From assembly GCA_947172415.1 (NCBI GenBank), contig OX359190.1, positions 1,736,001 to 1,800,000 on the forward strand: a stretch of 64,000 bases of DNA. Reading direction: 5' to 3'. Below, in pieces: positions 53,496 to 64,000 of the stretch (the first letter of the stretch is position 1; every line of letters begins with the position of its first letter). This DNA comes from Chondrosia reniformis. Its lineage: Eukaryota > Porifera > Demospongiae > Chondrillida > Chondrillidae. The translations under genes and the position numbers were made by a program. The notes under the pieces were generated by a model. The model ran no database searches and was not told the origin of the DNA. It saw only the letters and a list, made by a program, of their open reading frames with translations.

Positions 53496-56400
53496 ATGAG
53501 TCTATCGGAGGTGATTCAGCCGCCTTCTGCAGTCATTGGTAAAGTACCAAACCTTTCCGCGAGTACTAGTAAGGGAGGCATGTCCACTACTGGTCCGTCC
53601 GGCGGAGTGAAGTTGGAAGGAGGCAAATTGACATCTTGCCGTAATACGAGCAGGAACGGCTCTTCGATGGAAATGGAACCGTTTGTCCAACCAAGTGTTT
53701 CAAGGCCAATGGCTAATGTTCGTCTCCCGTCTATTACGCCAGACCGTGGTCTTACACCTTTTCTGGCAGATTTTGGGTCTCCCTTTCAAAGCCCAAGGCA
53801 TTCAGCAAGAAAGCGTCCATTGTCCTCCACCTCTCTTACAAGTGGACCGTCTATCGAGTCCATCATACGCGGTTCACCGAGCGGCTCGCTATTCGCTTTC
53901 CTTGGCAATCAACCTGGGAGCACTGGCCGCCTCCTCGATACAGCAGGCAGTCGTCATGGAAGCATGGGCCATTTGACTCCCAATCTATACTTTGCAGTCA
54001 GCGGTAGTAGTCAAGTTGACGGATACACCCCCATTGACCAGGCTGCTGCAAACTGCGGCTTTCTGAAGCAACAACCTAGCGGGAGCATACGACCTTCCGT
54101 CTTAGGATCCATAGATTCTGGACCTTTTGGCAGCGCGAATGGAGAAGAGAGTACGTTTGTTAAGAACCAAGCCAATTTGGCGTCGCACAGTGCAGTTGTT
54201 ACGGGTAACAGGACGACCAGGTCCAAAGGCCATTACTACAGGTATCCCCCAACTGAAGAGCCGCACAATAACTGTTGTTTGTGGCAGGGGTGCGACGAAC
54301 ACTTTCCATCTCTGGAAGACCTAGTGGCACATTTAAACACTCTTCACATACATAACGAGAGCAAGAGAGAGTTTATCTGCAAGTGGAAAGGGTGCATTCG
54401 CAAGCAGGAACCCTTTAAGGCACAGTACATGCTTCTGGTACACATGAGACGTCACACGGGTGAAAAACCACACAGATGTGATGTAAGCTTGTTAGTGTAT
54501 GAATGTTGTTCCTATTGTGTTTTGTCTTCAGAGAAATTTGGGTAACGAAATTTGAGGTTACATTTTTCTTAACGTTAGGTGGGCGGAGTTATTGTTTTCA
54601 GTACATATGAAAAATCTAAGATACCATTTTCCTACATGCTATGCCTATTCTGTAAAAGAGCCTATAGGGGAACTAAACCTGAAGAGAGCTTTGGATGAAG
54701 ATACAGGAGTCTTTTCTTCCTTCTTTTCCCTTCTTTCATCTCCTTCTCCACTGGGCCAGACAGCCGTAGTCTGACTCAGTATGTTTAACAATGAGACTGA
54801 GTTATAGGCTAGATTTTTGCTATAAATTGGCTCCAGCCATTTATTTCAGAATTGAGGGTCTTTGTATGTGTGCATGTTTTCTTCCTCAGTAATCCAGTGT
54901 GTGTGAATCTGTTATGTTTTCTGCTGATTCAACGTATAGATCAATGGAATTACAAATCAGCAGATGTACACCTTAATGACAATCCCATGATAGCTGTCAT
55001 TTCAAACTTGTACCTAAGACAATATACAATGCTCCCTCAATCCATTGCCATCACTTGACCCCTGTATTGAGAAGGTCTTGTAGTACCTTTCAACAGCTGC
55101 CATGGAGCCTCATAACAGTGTACTCTACAACCTACTGGCTCTATGTGGTAGAATAGCATTATGGGATGTTTTTGACTTGATAGGAAGTATGCCTTTAGTT
55201 TGTTCCTCATTATAGTGTTTCTGCTACTTTGGGTGATTTAATCTCTTGTTTTTCTAACTTGCATGTTTTGTTTTTAAATATTGTTGTACTATATTAAGTG
55301 CTGTTGTTTTGTTTTGGCTGGTAAAAGGTTGTGAATTTATAAATGGCCGTCAACTTGTTTGGGATCATTCATTGTAGGCGTACATAGGCAGTTAATGGAA
55401 TCCTGGCACAAACCCCTGTAGTCATCCAGCCCAAAAAGAAATCTATTTATTAAGCGGGTTTCATTTAGAAAATATCTCAAGAGGTTGGGCAGAATAGAAT
55501 ATACTTTAATGTAGTAACATAGTGTTTAATACCTGCTTGCTATTAAAAATTGACAAGGAGACTTTCTTCAAGTAAGGGCACACCCCCGCCATGCCACGCC
55601 CCCTAAAAGGAAAGGGTTAAGACAGAGGTTAGATAAATGCTGTAGTTTGGACTATGTACTGGCTGCAATCCAATTAATCCCATTTCTGTAGATTGATTCT
55701 TCTTCATTAAAATGTATTCTTCTGTCTACATGGTGACACTTGAAATGCTAACTCATTTTTGTGTTAGTGTCCATTGGAATAAAACTCTCTTCTTGATCAG
55801 TCTCTGTAGTCTCTGTTTGCTGAAAGGGAATAATATGATAGACAAATGATTTAGTTTGGAAGAATTGACCTACTTGTGAAAATGTTTTCCTGCTCTACTC
55901 TTTTGTACCAAATCCATATGTACAGTTTTACCTTAGTCACTTTGCTATTCAGCAGAGAATCAGGGAAAGTCCCCATTGATGTAATCGCAACCTTAATTAT
56001 CAAGAACAAGTTAGTTAAATTTCTAGAACCTCTCTCTCCTACAAATGGGTCATACCAACTTTCTACATGTTCACAGCAACGCTTACAACGCTAACTCACT
56101 TCTGTGTTAGTGTTCATTTATGGGATAAAACTCTTTAGTTCTAAACTGATAGCAAATATGTCAGTTATAATAATGCCTTTGTATTTTACATATCCAGAGT
56201 ATCCACACATGCTGAAGCAGTTTATGTCTGTTATTCTCTGCTTTCAAGTAAAATTGATTCTACAGAATTAGCTTTCAAGTGACCATGTTGTAGACTTAAT
56301 CTCTAGTTTGACATTCAAAGGCCAAGGCTTCTTTAGAAATTACCACAATGAGGCTATGTTCGTTTGCTATTAAAATTGGGCAATTTCACTTTCTTCAAAG

Positions 56401-59400
56401 AATTGAGGCAAATTATTTTTAAGAGGGACAGATACCCCCCTTTTCCTCCCATATCCAATTTTTGTAAGCTCTTTAATGTTTAGCCATTCAACGAAGAACT
56501 GGAGTGTCGCACACATTTAACTACATGTGTGAAGGAATAAGGAGTTCTTGTTGCGATCATCGTGAGAATAAGACTTTATTCTCTTAACTACATGTATGTA
56601 CAATATTAAGTGACCGTACATGGAACTATACGTATATGCATCTAATATAAAGCTGCATATTCAAAATACATGGACATGCACTGGTAAAAGTATTGTACTA
56701 ATGGGGGTACTATATCTGTGTAAGTAAACTACTTAAGGATTTATGAAGTATTTTAAATCAATACCTGCACTGTTTACACCTGAAGTGTCTTAATAATGAG
56801 GGCAGACATATATTTCCACTTAGTAGTGTTGATGAAGTTTGCAATTGACTGCCATATACGTAATATCCTATATGAGAAGAATTAGTAAATGATTTCATAG
56901 AAACAAAGCCTTTGTTGGAAAGACAGATGTTAAATTTTAATCTTTTAGGGTCTTCCCCTTTTTATTCTTACCTTGGGTTATTACACCCATTGATATTATA
57001 TATATATCCATACTTAATTATTGCAACACTTTATTTATACATATTTGCAAGTAATTCGAGTGCTGCCTTAAATGCCTTTTTAACTTGAATTACTTGTTTG
57101 TTTGGCAGCCGTCAACCATCATTCCATGTCCAGCAGGGATGGTTCTATATTTACCCACAAAATCAAGCTTTTGGTTCAGAAATTATTCTTACATTTTGAT
57201 AGTTAAGAAGGATTCATTGATCAACCTAGTTAAAATAAATCCTTGAAAATTAACAATTTTTTGTTAATTAAAATATTAATTGTTTATTACTCTGGGGCTA
57301 TTCACCATTTAAAGCTAGTGTTAATTATTTAAAGTCTATACAGAGGTCATCTTGTTGCTATATGAATGTGCTCCAATAGGATTGTAAGCAGGCTATCAGG
57401 TACACACATTGTCTGTATTCACAAGGCAGCATCCCATCGCCTGTGATGTGATCTTTTTCACTCCCATGAAAAATCTAATACACCAATTTCCTACATGCTA
57501 TGCCTACTCTGTAAAAAGCCTATAGGGGAACTAAACTTGGAGAGAGCTTTGGATGAAGATACAGGAGTCTTTTTTCTTCTTCTGCTCCACTGGGCCAATC
57601 TTTCACTCTCATCCTAATCTATTTTTTCATCTCACATATTGTTTTCTTTATTAATTGGGTACCTAGAATAGCAGCCAAGGGCCTCCCCAGTCTAATTAAG
57701 GGCCCGAACGTACATTGTTGTTGACATGACTGTAATTCTCTCTTTCCGCATGGGTTAAGGATGTGATGTACATGTGCAATGTACGTACAGTATATTTGTG
57801 ATGCTGGCAGTAGTGGGTTTGTGTGCTTGGTGGAATGTGTAAAAATGGCTAACCAGTGGATAATTTTACCAAATTCTCCTAATGGACTTATGTGGGTGTA
57901 GTCCATCAGCTCCTGTCACACCATTAGACTCATGCCGGGGTAAATCCGGGATTGAATGACTTTACTTTAAAAGCTCTTAAGATTAGCTTTAGGCATAAGT
58001 CCACCAGATCCTAGCTGTTATATGACCATACAGATTACAATAACTTTGCTGTGGTATATACATAGTCTTAAGTCAGTGACAGACACTGTAGGGCAAACCA
58101 GTGCCCCTACCTATATGGATTCCCAGTGACTGCTGCTTCACTGATTTTTTCATGGTTGCTTTAGTAGTTGAACTGTTTGAGATACTTGTGGTTTGATTAT
58201 CACTGGTTGGAATACAGTAGACTGTCAATGAGCTAAAAGTCAATTACACATCTTATCCTACTAGTGTGTGCTGTATTATATTCTCTATGTTGAGTGTGAT
58301 TATAGATCTGGATGTTTTTTCCCAATCCTGCTCAGCACCCTGGATGCTCCAAGGCATATTCACGATTGGAGAACCTGAAGACACACAAGAGATCCCACAC
58401 GGGAGAAAAACCATACGCGTGTCGAATTTGTGGGAAATGTTTCACAAGCGCCTCAGACTGTGCCAAACATGAGAACAGGACACATTCAAATGAGGTATGC
58501 TCCTTGACAGCACCATGTATATTTATATATATATATCACCTGTAGCAGCTACCTATATCTCATATTCCATATATATCAGCTACCTATATCTCATATTCCA
58601 TATATATCAGCTACCTATATCTCATATTCCATATATATCAGCTACCTATATCTCATATTCCATATATATCAGCTACCTATATCTCGTATTCCATATACAT
58701 CAGCTACCTATATCTCATATTCCATATATATCAGCTACCTGTATCTCATATTCCATATACATCAGCTACCTATATCTCATATTCCATATATATCAGCTAC
58801 CTATATCTCATATTCCATATATATCAGCTACCTATATCTCGTATTCCATATACATCAGCTACCTATATCTCATATTCCATATATATCAGCTACCTGTATC
58901 TCATATTCCATATACATCAGCTACCTATATCTCATATTCCATATATATCAGCTACCTGTATCTCATATTCCATATATATCAGCTACCTATATCTCATATT
59001 ACATTTGTTGCAGTTGAGAATATAAACTGAAGATTAGGTCATGTACAGTTAAAAATATGCTTAATCTCTTAATCTTTTTCTGGAATGTCAAATATGGTAG
59101 CTCATGTATATATACATAAGAAACAAATGCTTTGTAATCTTTGATTGATTCAGTTTTCTGTAACATATATACCACTTAGATGGTAGAGTATATTTTGAGA
59201 GAACTTTGACCCTTACATATACAGTTTGGTACAGTAGGGTTATGCATACCAGACAGAGGTGGAACTGTTGAGTGTGCCGTTTGAGAGTATTATGGTCTGT
59301 GGTTTGGCATATATGTCCTTTAGGTTAATAGATTTAGGTTACACAAGGACTATGAATCTATTTTAACAGTCTGTTTTTGAATTAATTGTATTCATATGTT

Positions 59401-60926
59401 TTAAAAAGGATGAATCTCATTATGATGTAAGTATGAGGCTTGGGGGAGTTTGTTTAAAATGCAGTCAAATCAATTTGTTTGTTTGTTTGTATGCTATTAT
59501 AAGAGTCACATGGAATGTCTATATAACAATAGGCTATATGTGAATACAGTTGAACTTGCATATAATTGATGCTGTATCAGTGTAGACAGTGTAATAATCT
59601 CTTCTTTGTACACAGAGACCATATACCTGTGACTATCCAGGATGTACTAAGAGGTACACAGATCCAAGCTCATTGCGAAAGCACAAAAACAACACTCATG
59701 CTAACACCAAGAAGGCTCGTCCAGACCCTTCTAGCAAAGACATTTCAGAACCTAGCTCAAAGCAAAGCAGTAACACCTCAGGCACCAAAGGAAAGCAAAG
59801 AGCACCACATTTGAGAAAGAATTCTCTCCCTGTGATTTCAACTAGGCAAGTTTCACAAGATGCACCCTCTTCATTTGGAAGTCAGCAAAGCATTAAGCGA
59901 GAGCCATTTTATTATCAAGAAAAACAGGAAGTGCCTAATACACTCTCTAGTTTTGGAAGTGAGGGAGCTCAGCCTAGCATTAAGCGAGAGCCATTTTATT
60001 ATCAAGGAAAACAGGAATTGCCTTTTGTAAAGGCAAGCACAGATCCAACCCCACAATCTATTCAGCAGGTGAGGAACAGTATTGTGCAATATCATGAGAC
60101 TGAAATGGAGAGGTACAGGAACTCCTCATCCTCCTACCAGCCAGTGGACTATAGCTCCCTTCCCAGCTGGCCGCCCTCATCAGGGGGAATACCAATGTCG
60201 GTAATCCATTCAACAGATGATGTCTCCAATCAGTTTTCTCCAAACACCCTTCCGAGTTGGAATGAGGTCAAAGCTGAGAAGACTCCAATTGCTCGTAAAG
60301 GTAGTAACGGTAGTTGCAGTCTCACCATTCCCTCACCTGCTGAATCCATGTTTAGCTCAATCAGTGCCAAAACTGACCGCACAAATTGGACTTACCCGGG
60401 TACACTGCGGCCAGTCGGAACAAGGAGTCCCCTCCCAACCATCCGAGCCATTGCACCCAGTGACGGAGGCCACTCCCACACGGTGACATACCCACTGTCT
60501 AATCCATCTCTGGGGCAGTACCCCCTACTGCCCTCTCTCCAGCACTCATCCTCCGAGATGGACTTTCCTGTCCACACAGGTCTGGAATCAGAGTATACTG
60601 ACATGAATGGGGACTGCCAGTCCATTGACACTGTCTACAATTCACCACATTCCATAAATCCGACCTCTCCAGGTGTTTCCAGCCAAGACCAGCAGCAGTC
60701 CATTGGTAATGTACCCTCTCCAGCATACATTGGCACCACAGCTGCTCCTCCCTTCCACAGGAGCACTGTTGCCCCGACAACAGCACGGTTGCCTAGCTAC
60801 AATGAGTACATGACTTCCTCAAACATGGTAATGGGTCAAAGTGCCCACAACATGTCCGCTTTGCTTTACGAAAATAACACTTATCTGTCGGAGATGAATG
60901 GTCAGACCCATTTTGGGGGATATTAG
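53496..60926 (+). CDS. GLI: GLI-family zinc-finger transcription factor
   Basis: This is the nuclear effector of Hedgehog-type signalling in animals. Exons: 53496-54482, 58336-58494, 59616-60926, phase 0 at both introns, about 818 residues. An N-terminal region matches vertebrate GLI ([19 protein letters not shown], then [11 protein letters not shown] against SPNSLVAFI), followed by a SUFU-binding-like [10 protein letters not shown] (vertebrate GSYGHLS). Five C2H2 fingers run from [10 protein letters not shown] (near residue 274) to [19 protein letters not shown]; finger 2 has the GLI signature [20 protein letters not shown], and finger 4 has a short CRICGKC knuckle. The intron in finger 3 falls just after its first Cys. 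The C-terminal half is low-complexity, with two tandem IKREPFYYQ segments, and ends THFGGY. I saw no clear PKA/CK1 cluster. ZIC and GLIS share the fingers, but the N-terminal blocks favour GLI. Intron 1 carries two R1 copies, intron 2 a minisatellite. Confidence 0.94.
54597..54772 (-). mobile_element. R1 copy, GLI intron 1
   Basis: From TATGAAAAATCTAAGATACC to CTCCACTGGGCCAGACAGCC, where similarity stops about eight bases beyond the cleavage site. Confidence 0.82.
54773..57464. other. GLI intron 1 interior
   Basis: No exon recognised. It is ordinary AT-rich DNA with one arm of R8 at 56533-56585 and a diverged pair of similar segments (GCTAACTCATTTTTGTGTTA at 55748 and GCTAACTCACTTCTGTGTTA at 56089). 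Confidence 0.6.
57465..57597 (-). mobile_element. R1 copy starting exactly at the cleavage site, GLI intron 1
   Basis: On the minus strand it begins TGGCCCAGTGGAGCAGAAGA at 57597, preceded by unrelated GTGAAAGAT, and ends at the standard TTAGATTTTTCATG. Confidence 0.82.
58545..59000. repeat. 31-bp minisatellite, GLI intron 2
   Basis: About 14 copies of ATCAGCTACCTATATCTCAT plus ATTCCATATAT, starting some 50 bp after the exon 2 donor. It is open in all frames but out of frame with exon 2. Confidence 0.95.
59966..60022 (+). other. Second of two IKREPFYYQ repeats inside GLI exon 3
   Basis: [15 protein letters not shown] (from about 59891) and [15 protein letters not shown] (from about 59981) lie 90 bp apart, both after SFGS-type sequence. 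Both match a SUMO consensus (hydrophobic-K-x-E). Confidence 0.8.
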
Positions 60927-61739
60927 CCATGTTGTATTGAAAGTATCTCTCTATATGCTATAGTCATACTGCAGGACATTGCACAGTCATTTTGTATCCA
61001 TTTTTGTAAACCTTCTGTATATGTACATTTATTGAATACAAAATGGCTCTAATTGGCTTACATTGTAATTTTAACTGCAGCCCAAATGTGTAATCTGTAA
61101 AGCATTAATTGTTATGGATTTAATTAAACACATTCAGGATATTAGCAGTTTTCTTACAGTACAATTGGTTATCGTTGGCTATTGATGCTTTTGATCATGA
61201 TAAAAGGTATTTAGTAGTATATCAGTGGACTATAATATGGATATATAGCTATAGTTTAAGATGTCTACATTGGTGAGTATATAGGTATATTTCTTTCATG
61301 ATCAGCTGTATGGTTCTCATCAATAGATTGTGACACCGTTATTATGAAAACAGTTTGCACAAATTTCAAATTAAAGATTATAACCATACTGAACTAAATT
61401 TTAATATAATTAGCTATATAGTTTTCTTACAGTAGCTATTTTATATAATTAGTTGCAATATATATACATGTATCATAGCTTTTAGGTGTGCATGTATAGC
61501 TATGTAGGTTTAATATACATACGTACGTATATCTACATTGGTAAGGAGCTAGGTAAATTCATTCAGCTATATGGCTCTCTTCAATTGAAATAGCTGCAGT
61601 CATATATATACCATCCAAAGAAGGACATTAATTCATATATTAAGCATGCAATTGTATACACATGTAATTGCTTCATTTTAACTAGGAAGATAACTATGCT
61701 TCCTGTTTTGATGAAACAAAACATCATAATTCATAGTAA

Positions 61740-61906
61740 AAATCGTCAGAAAACTCAAGTTTACCACTGTGCTATAGCTATAAGGCCTTTTCGGAGAATA
61801 CCACTCCTCATCAGTAACACTGGGTAGCAATTCTTTAGAGTAACCAAGCTACCAATTCTTTATCTCTTGACAAAGGATTGGCTGAAACACATTTTAAAAA
61901 CGTCAA
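61740..61906 (-). mobile_element. R7 hammerhead element, copy 3
   Basis: The reverse complement of 36858-37025, including the CAAAGGATTGGCTG segment and the ribozyme. Confidence 0.8.
61776..61819 (-). ncRNA. Hammerhead ribozyme motif (R7 copy 3)
   Basis: Core CTGATGA (61814-61808), stem II GGAG/CTCC with loop TGGTATT, GAA, palindrome AAGGCCTT, then A and TAGC. Stem I TGTTA/TAGC pairs with one G-U and is shor­ter than in copy 1. Confidence 0.72.
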
Positions 61907-62356
61907 ACCTATAACTCAGAAAACTCTATAACAAACATCAAATGTCATGTAGGCTAAAGTAGGCTTGTTCATACAAAACATCATAATCATCATATACAAT
62001 TGCAAATTCATGTAAAACTTTTTTAGTGCAATGGGGAAAATTAGATCTAGAGTCATGCAATTAAAATGTTTATGCACACATCTTTGAAGTTTCAGTATAA
62101 GGTATATACTTAGGCTTAGGATATAAGAATACAAGCCCATGACCGTTTATTACGTACTGTGTATCAGTGATATATATCTCACAAGAAAGTAATTAGGTGT
62201 TTACATGCAACCAGTCAGCTGTGCAAAACACTATTACCTATATAGATGACCATGGCTGTCTGATGCAGGAATAAATAGTATATCCAAAAATATCTACATG
62301 CAGCTGTAATACCAATTACATGTTAATTAAATGTACATAGAGACAAAGTGTAGTTT

Positions 62357-64000
62357 TTAAAAGCTAATGTTAAAATCCTCTTTCAGCTTCTCAAGAATCT
62401 CTTCATGCACTCCGTAGTCACCAGATGTTTGATGAAGCACTTTACAGAACAACCAGAACTGCTTTACTGTACCAGCAGTCAGCAAGTGTCTCATAAAGAT
62501 CGTGTTTGCTTCTTTATTGCTCTTGGCATTTCTGATTTCATCATACACCTGATGAGTGATCAGTGGCACTCCTTCCACTCCTTGATAGAGCTCATCAACT
62601 ATCTTGTTGATAGCCAAATTGTTTAAGAGGTAGAGCCAGTATTTAGCCTGTAAGGTCTCTCGCCAATTGCCAAAATCTACATAAGTGTAAGAAACAGCAG
62701 TTTTAAAACATAACATTATATTTATACACTCATCTACATGAATAGTTACCAAAAACAGCTGTTGTATATTTGAAATATAAAAGAAACGACAAAATAAAAA
62801 TCAAATGAAACATTGCATATACTGTTGTTCATGTTGTATACACTTACTTTCTAGATCTCCAAGTCCAGAGCTAGGATACCCTCTTGGGTCAGTAGAGATG
62901 TCACACCCTCTTGGGTCAGTAGAGATGTCACACCCTCTTGGGTCAGTGGAGTTTGGGTAGGAGGAAAGCCCATTCGACAAAGATTGGTCATCAAGGACTA
63001 GAAACTGGTATCCATCAAATTCAAATGTACCAGTCAAACAAAGCTGCAAAGAGAAAAACAAAAGTAGTTAGATGCAGTCATGTGATATACATATAGTAAC
63101 CAAAGAATTCAGTTAAACACTGCTAGTAAAGCGTATCTGCTGAAATATGAATCATGACTTACAGAACTGTCCTGTTCCTTGGCAACCCAAACAGACTCTC
63201 TTGGAGTTAGTCCAGTCATCTTGTTCAGTCTGGTACACAGACCTGTTCTCTGGTTGTCACCTTCAAATCGCAGAAGATGCAAGCTGGAGGTCCTGCAATT
63301 CTGGTGATGGCAGATGACACCTACTTCTAAAGTAGCTTTCTCATCAAGAAACCCTGAACCAAACACTCTTTTGCTCACGTAGTGAATGCGTTCTTCCATT
63401 TCCTCTCTTATTTGCCTGCAGAGTTCAGTCACAGAGAGGCCAAGAGTTAAAAAATGCTTAGGAACCAGCAGTTGGAGTTGAATGAGGTCCTCCTTTTGGG
63501 AAAGGACAATGTGGGCATTCTCTTGGGAGAAAATAAATTGAGTACTGTCAGATTGACTGGGACAGTACTTCCACTGCTTTCCTCTCAGCTGGATTGGGCT
63601 CACTACCTCCTCCTTGAGTGCTTGTCTGCCACTTGCAATATCCACAGCCAGTCTGTGGAATAGACCAGTTGGTATGCAGGTATACCTCTGATCTTGGACA
63701 GAATGGAATGAGAAAGTGAATCCCAAAGTGGCCACTGATTCAGTAGGCAAACTGATATTCCTTTCGGGAAGGACTGTGGGAATGAAGAAGTACATCTTTG
63801 TCTCCTTTACCACTTTGGCTGCAATACCAACACGTACCAGGACCTCCAGGAGCCATCTTGTTGGGATGTCAGGATCAATGCCTAGCTGTTGAAACAAAGC
63901 TTCAGAAACAGCTTCAGGAATTACTCCCTTTTCTTTGAAGATGCGCAACTCTGGAGCCAAGGATTCATTCTCCAGACCATACTGGACTGATAGCACTTTG
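62357..64000 (-). CDS. CARD-containing protein, C-terminal part (5' part beyond window)
   Basis: Probably an intracellular signalling or innate-immune type protein. Exons (minus): from beyond 64000 to 63163, then 63043-62848, then 62676-62357, with matching phases. Exon 1 here encodes a mixed alpha/beta segment (SEALFQQLGIDPDIPTRWLL, MYFFIPTVLP, TGLFHRLAVDI) that recalls the C-terminal COR-like / winged-helix part of ROCO or related STAND proteins; this is a resemblance only. Exon 2 carries three tandem STDPRGCDI units. Exon 3 has the features of a CARD: WLYLLNNLAINKIVDELY, then VYDEIRNAKSNKEAN and FMRHLLTAGTVKQFWLFCKV. The stop follows NISF. A leucine-rich or NTPase part may lie off the window. 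Confidence 0.75.
62878..62949. repeat. 27-bp exonic tandem repeat in the CARD gene
   Basis: Two full and one partial copies of ACCCTCTTGGGTCAGTAGAG plus ATGTCAC. The first two are identical, and the length is a multiple of 3, so the coding frame is kept (STDPRGCDI on the minus strand). Confidence 0.95.

Larger units (their letters stand above)
60927..62356. other. Gap after GLI, convergent with the CARD gene
   Basis: It contains the GLI 3' UTR and an R7 element; otherwise AT-rich. Two stretches beginning TTTTCTTACAGTA recur at 61151 and 61422 as a weak duplicate. No gene seen. Confidence 0.6.

Noticed and set aside
58497-59030. 177-residue ORF after GLI exon 2 as a read-through isoform
   Set aside because: It is out of frame with exon 2 (which stops at about 58545 if read through) and consists of the 31-bp minisatellite.

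Overview
The window looks like nuclear DNA of an early-branching animal, most likely a sponge. It is AT-rich and intron-dense. It carries single-copy animal genes (a CP2-family transcription factor, NIFK, condensin-II NCAPG2, FBXL20/FBXL2, GLI) beside a secreted tandem-SRCR protein and a CARD protein. The animal assignment is firm; the sponge assignment is inference. All exon models were assembled by eye from GT/AG sites, reading phase and similarity to remembered family members.

Layout, left to right. (1) 504-5715, minus: LSF/CP2 transcription factor, 3' end off the window. Nearly every intron holds its own minisatellite. (2) 5828-12427, plus: NIFK, head-to-head with CP2 (113 bp between start codons); its third intron is a 3.9 kb array of a 17-bp unit. 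(3) 13418-29533, minus: NCAPG2, 23 exons and about 1180 residues, tail-to-tail with NIFK; its introns are full of TACGTA-type repeats and small mobile elements. (4) 29.36-36.3 kb: a segmental duplication, each copy holding an NCAPG2 first exon and an intronless NNMT/PNMT/TEMT-type methyltransferase gene; the second copy was later hit by a Penelope-like element with a 13-bp target duplication. (5) 38509-42186, plus: secreted protein with six SRCR domains, one carrying a frameshift. (6) 42578-53117, minus: FBXL20/FBXL2 F-box/LRR protein, 11 exons, with a CaaX end. (7) 53496-60926, plus: GLI transcription factor in three coding exons, divergent from FBXL20. (8) 62357-64000, minus: 3' part of a gene ending in a CARD.

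The most interesting signal lies in the repeats. The commonest dispersed element (called R1 here, about 15 copies or fragments) contains every part of a type-I hammerhead ribozyme: stem I GGGTCA/TGACCC, core CTGATGA, stem II, GAAA, palindromic helix III ACAGCTGT and a GTC cleavage site. Several solo copies begin exactly at the predicted cleavage site. A second family (R7) and the Penelope-like element carry independent hammerhead motifs, and a fourth, hairpin-shaped family (R2) has related but more degenerate cores. The window therefore holds several lineages of ribozyme-bearing, probably retro-transposed elements inside introns of housekeeping genes. Other notable points are a 1632-bp higher-order repeat in the NIFK intron, a CP2 minisatellite that reiterates its own splice acceptor, and an inverted copy of NCAPG2 exon 17 beside the exon 15 donor.
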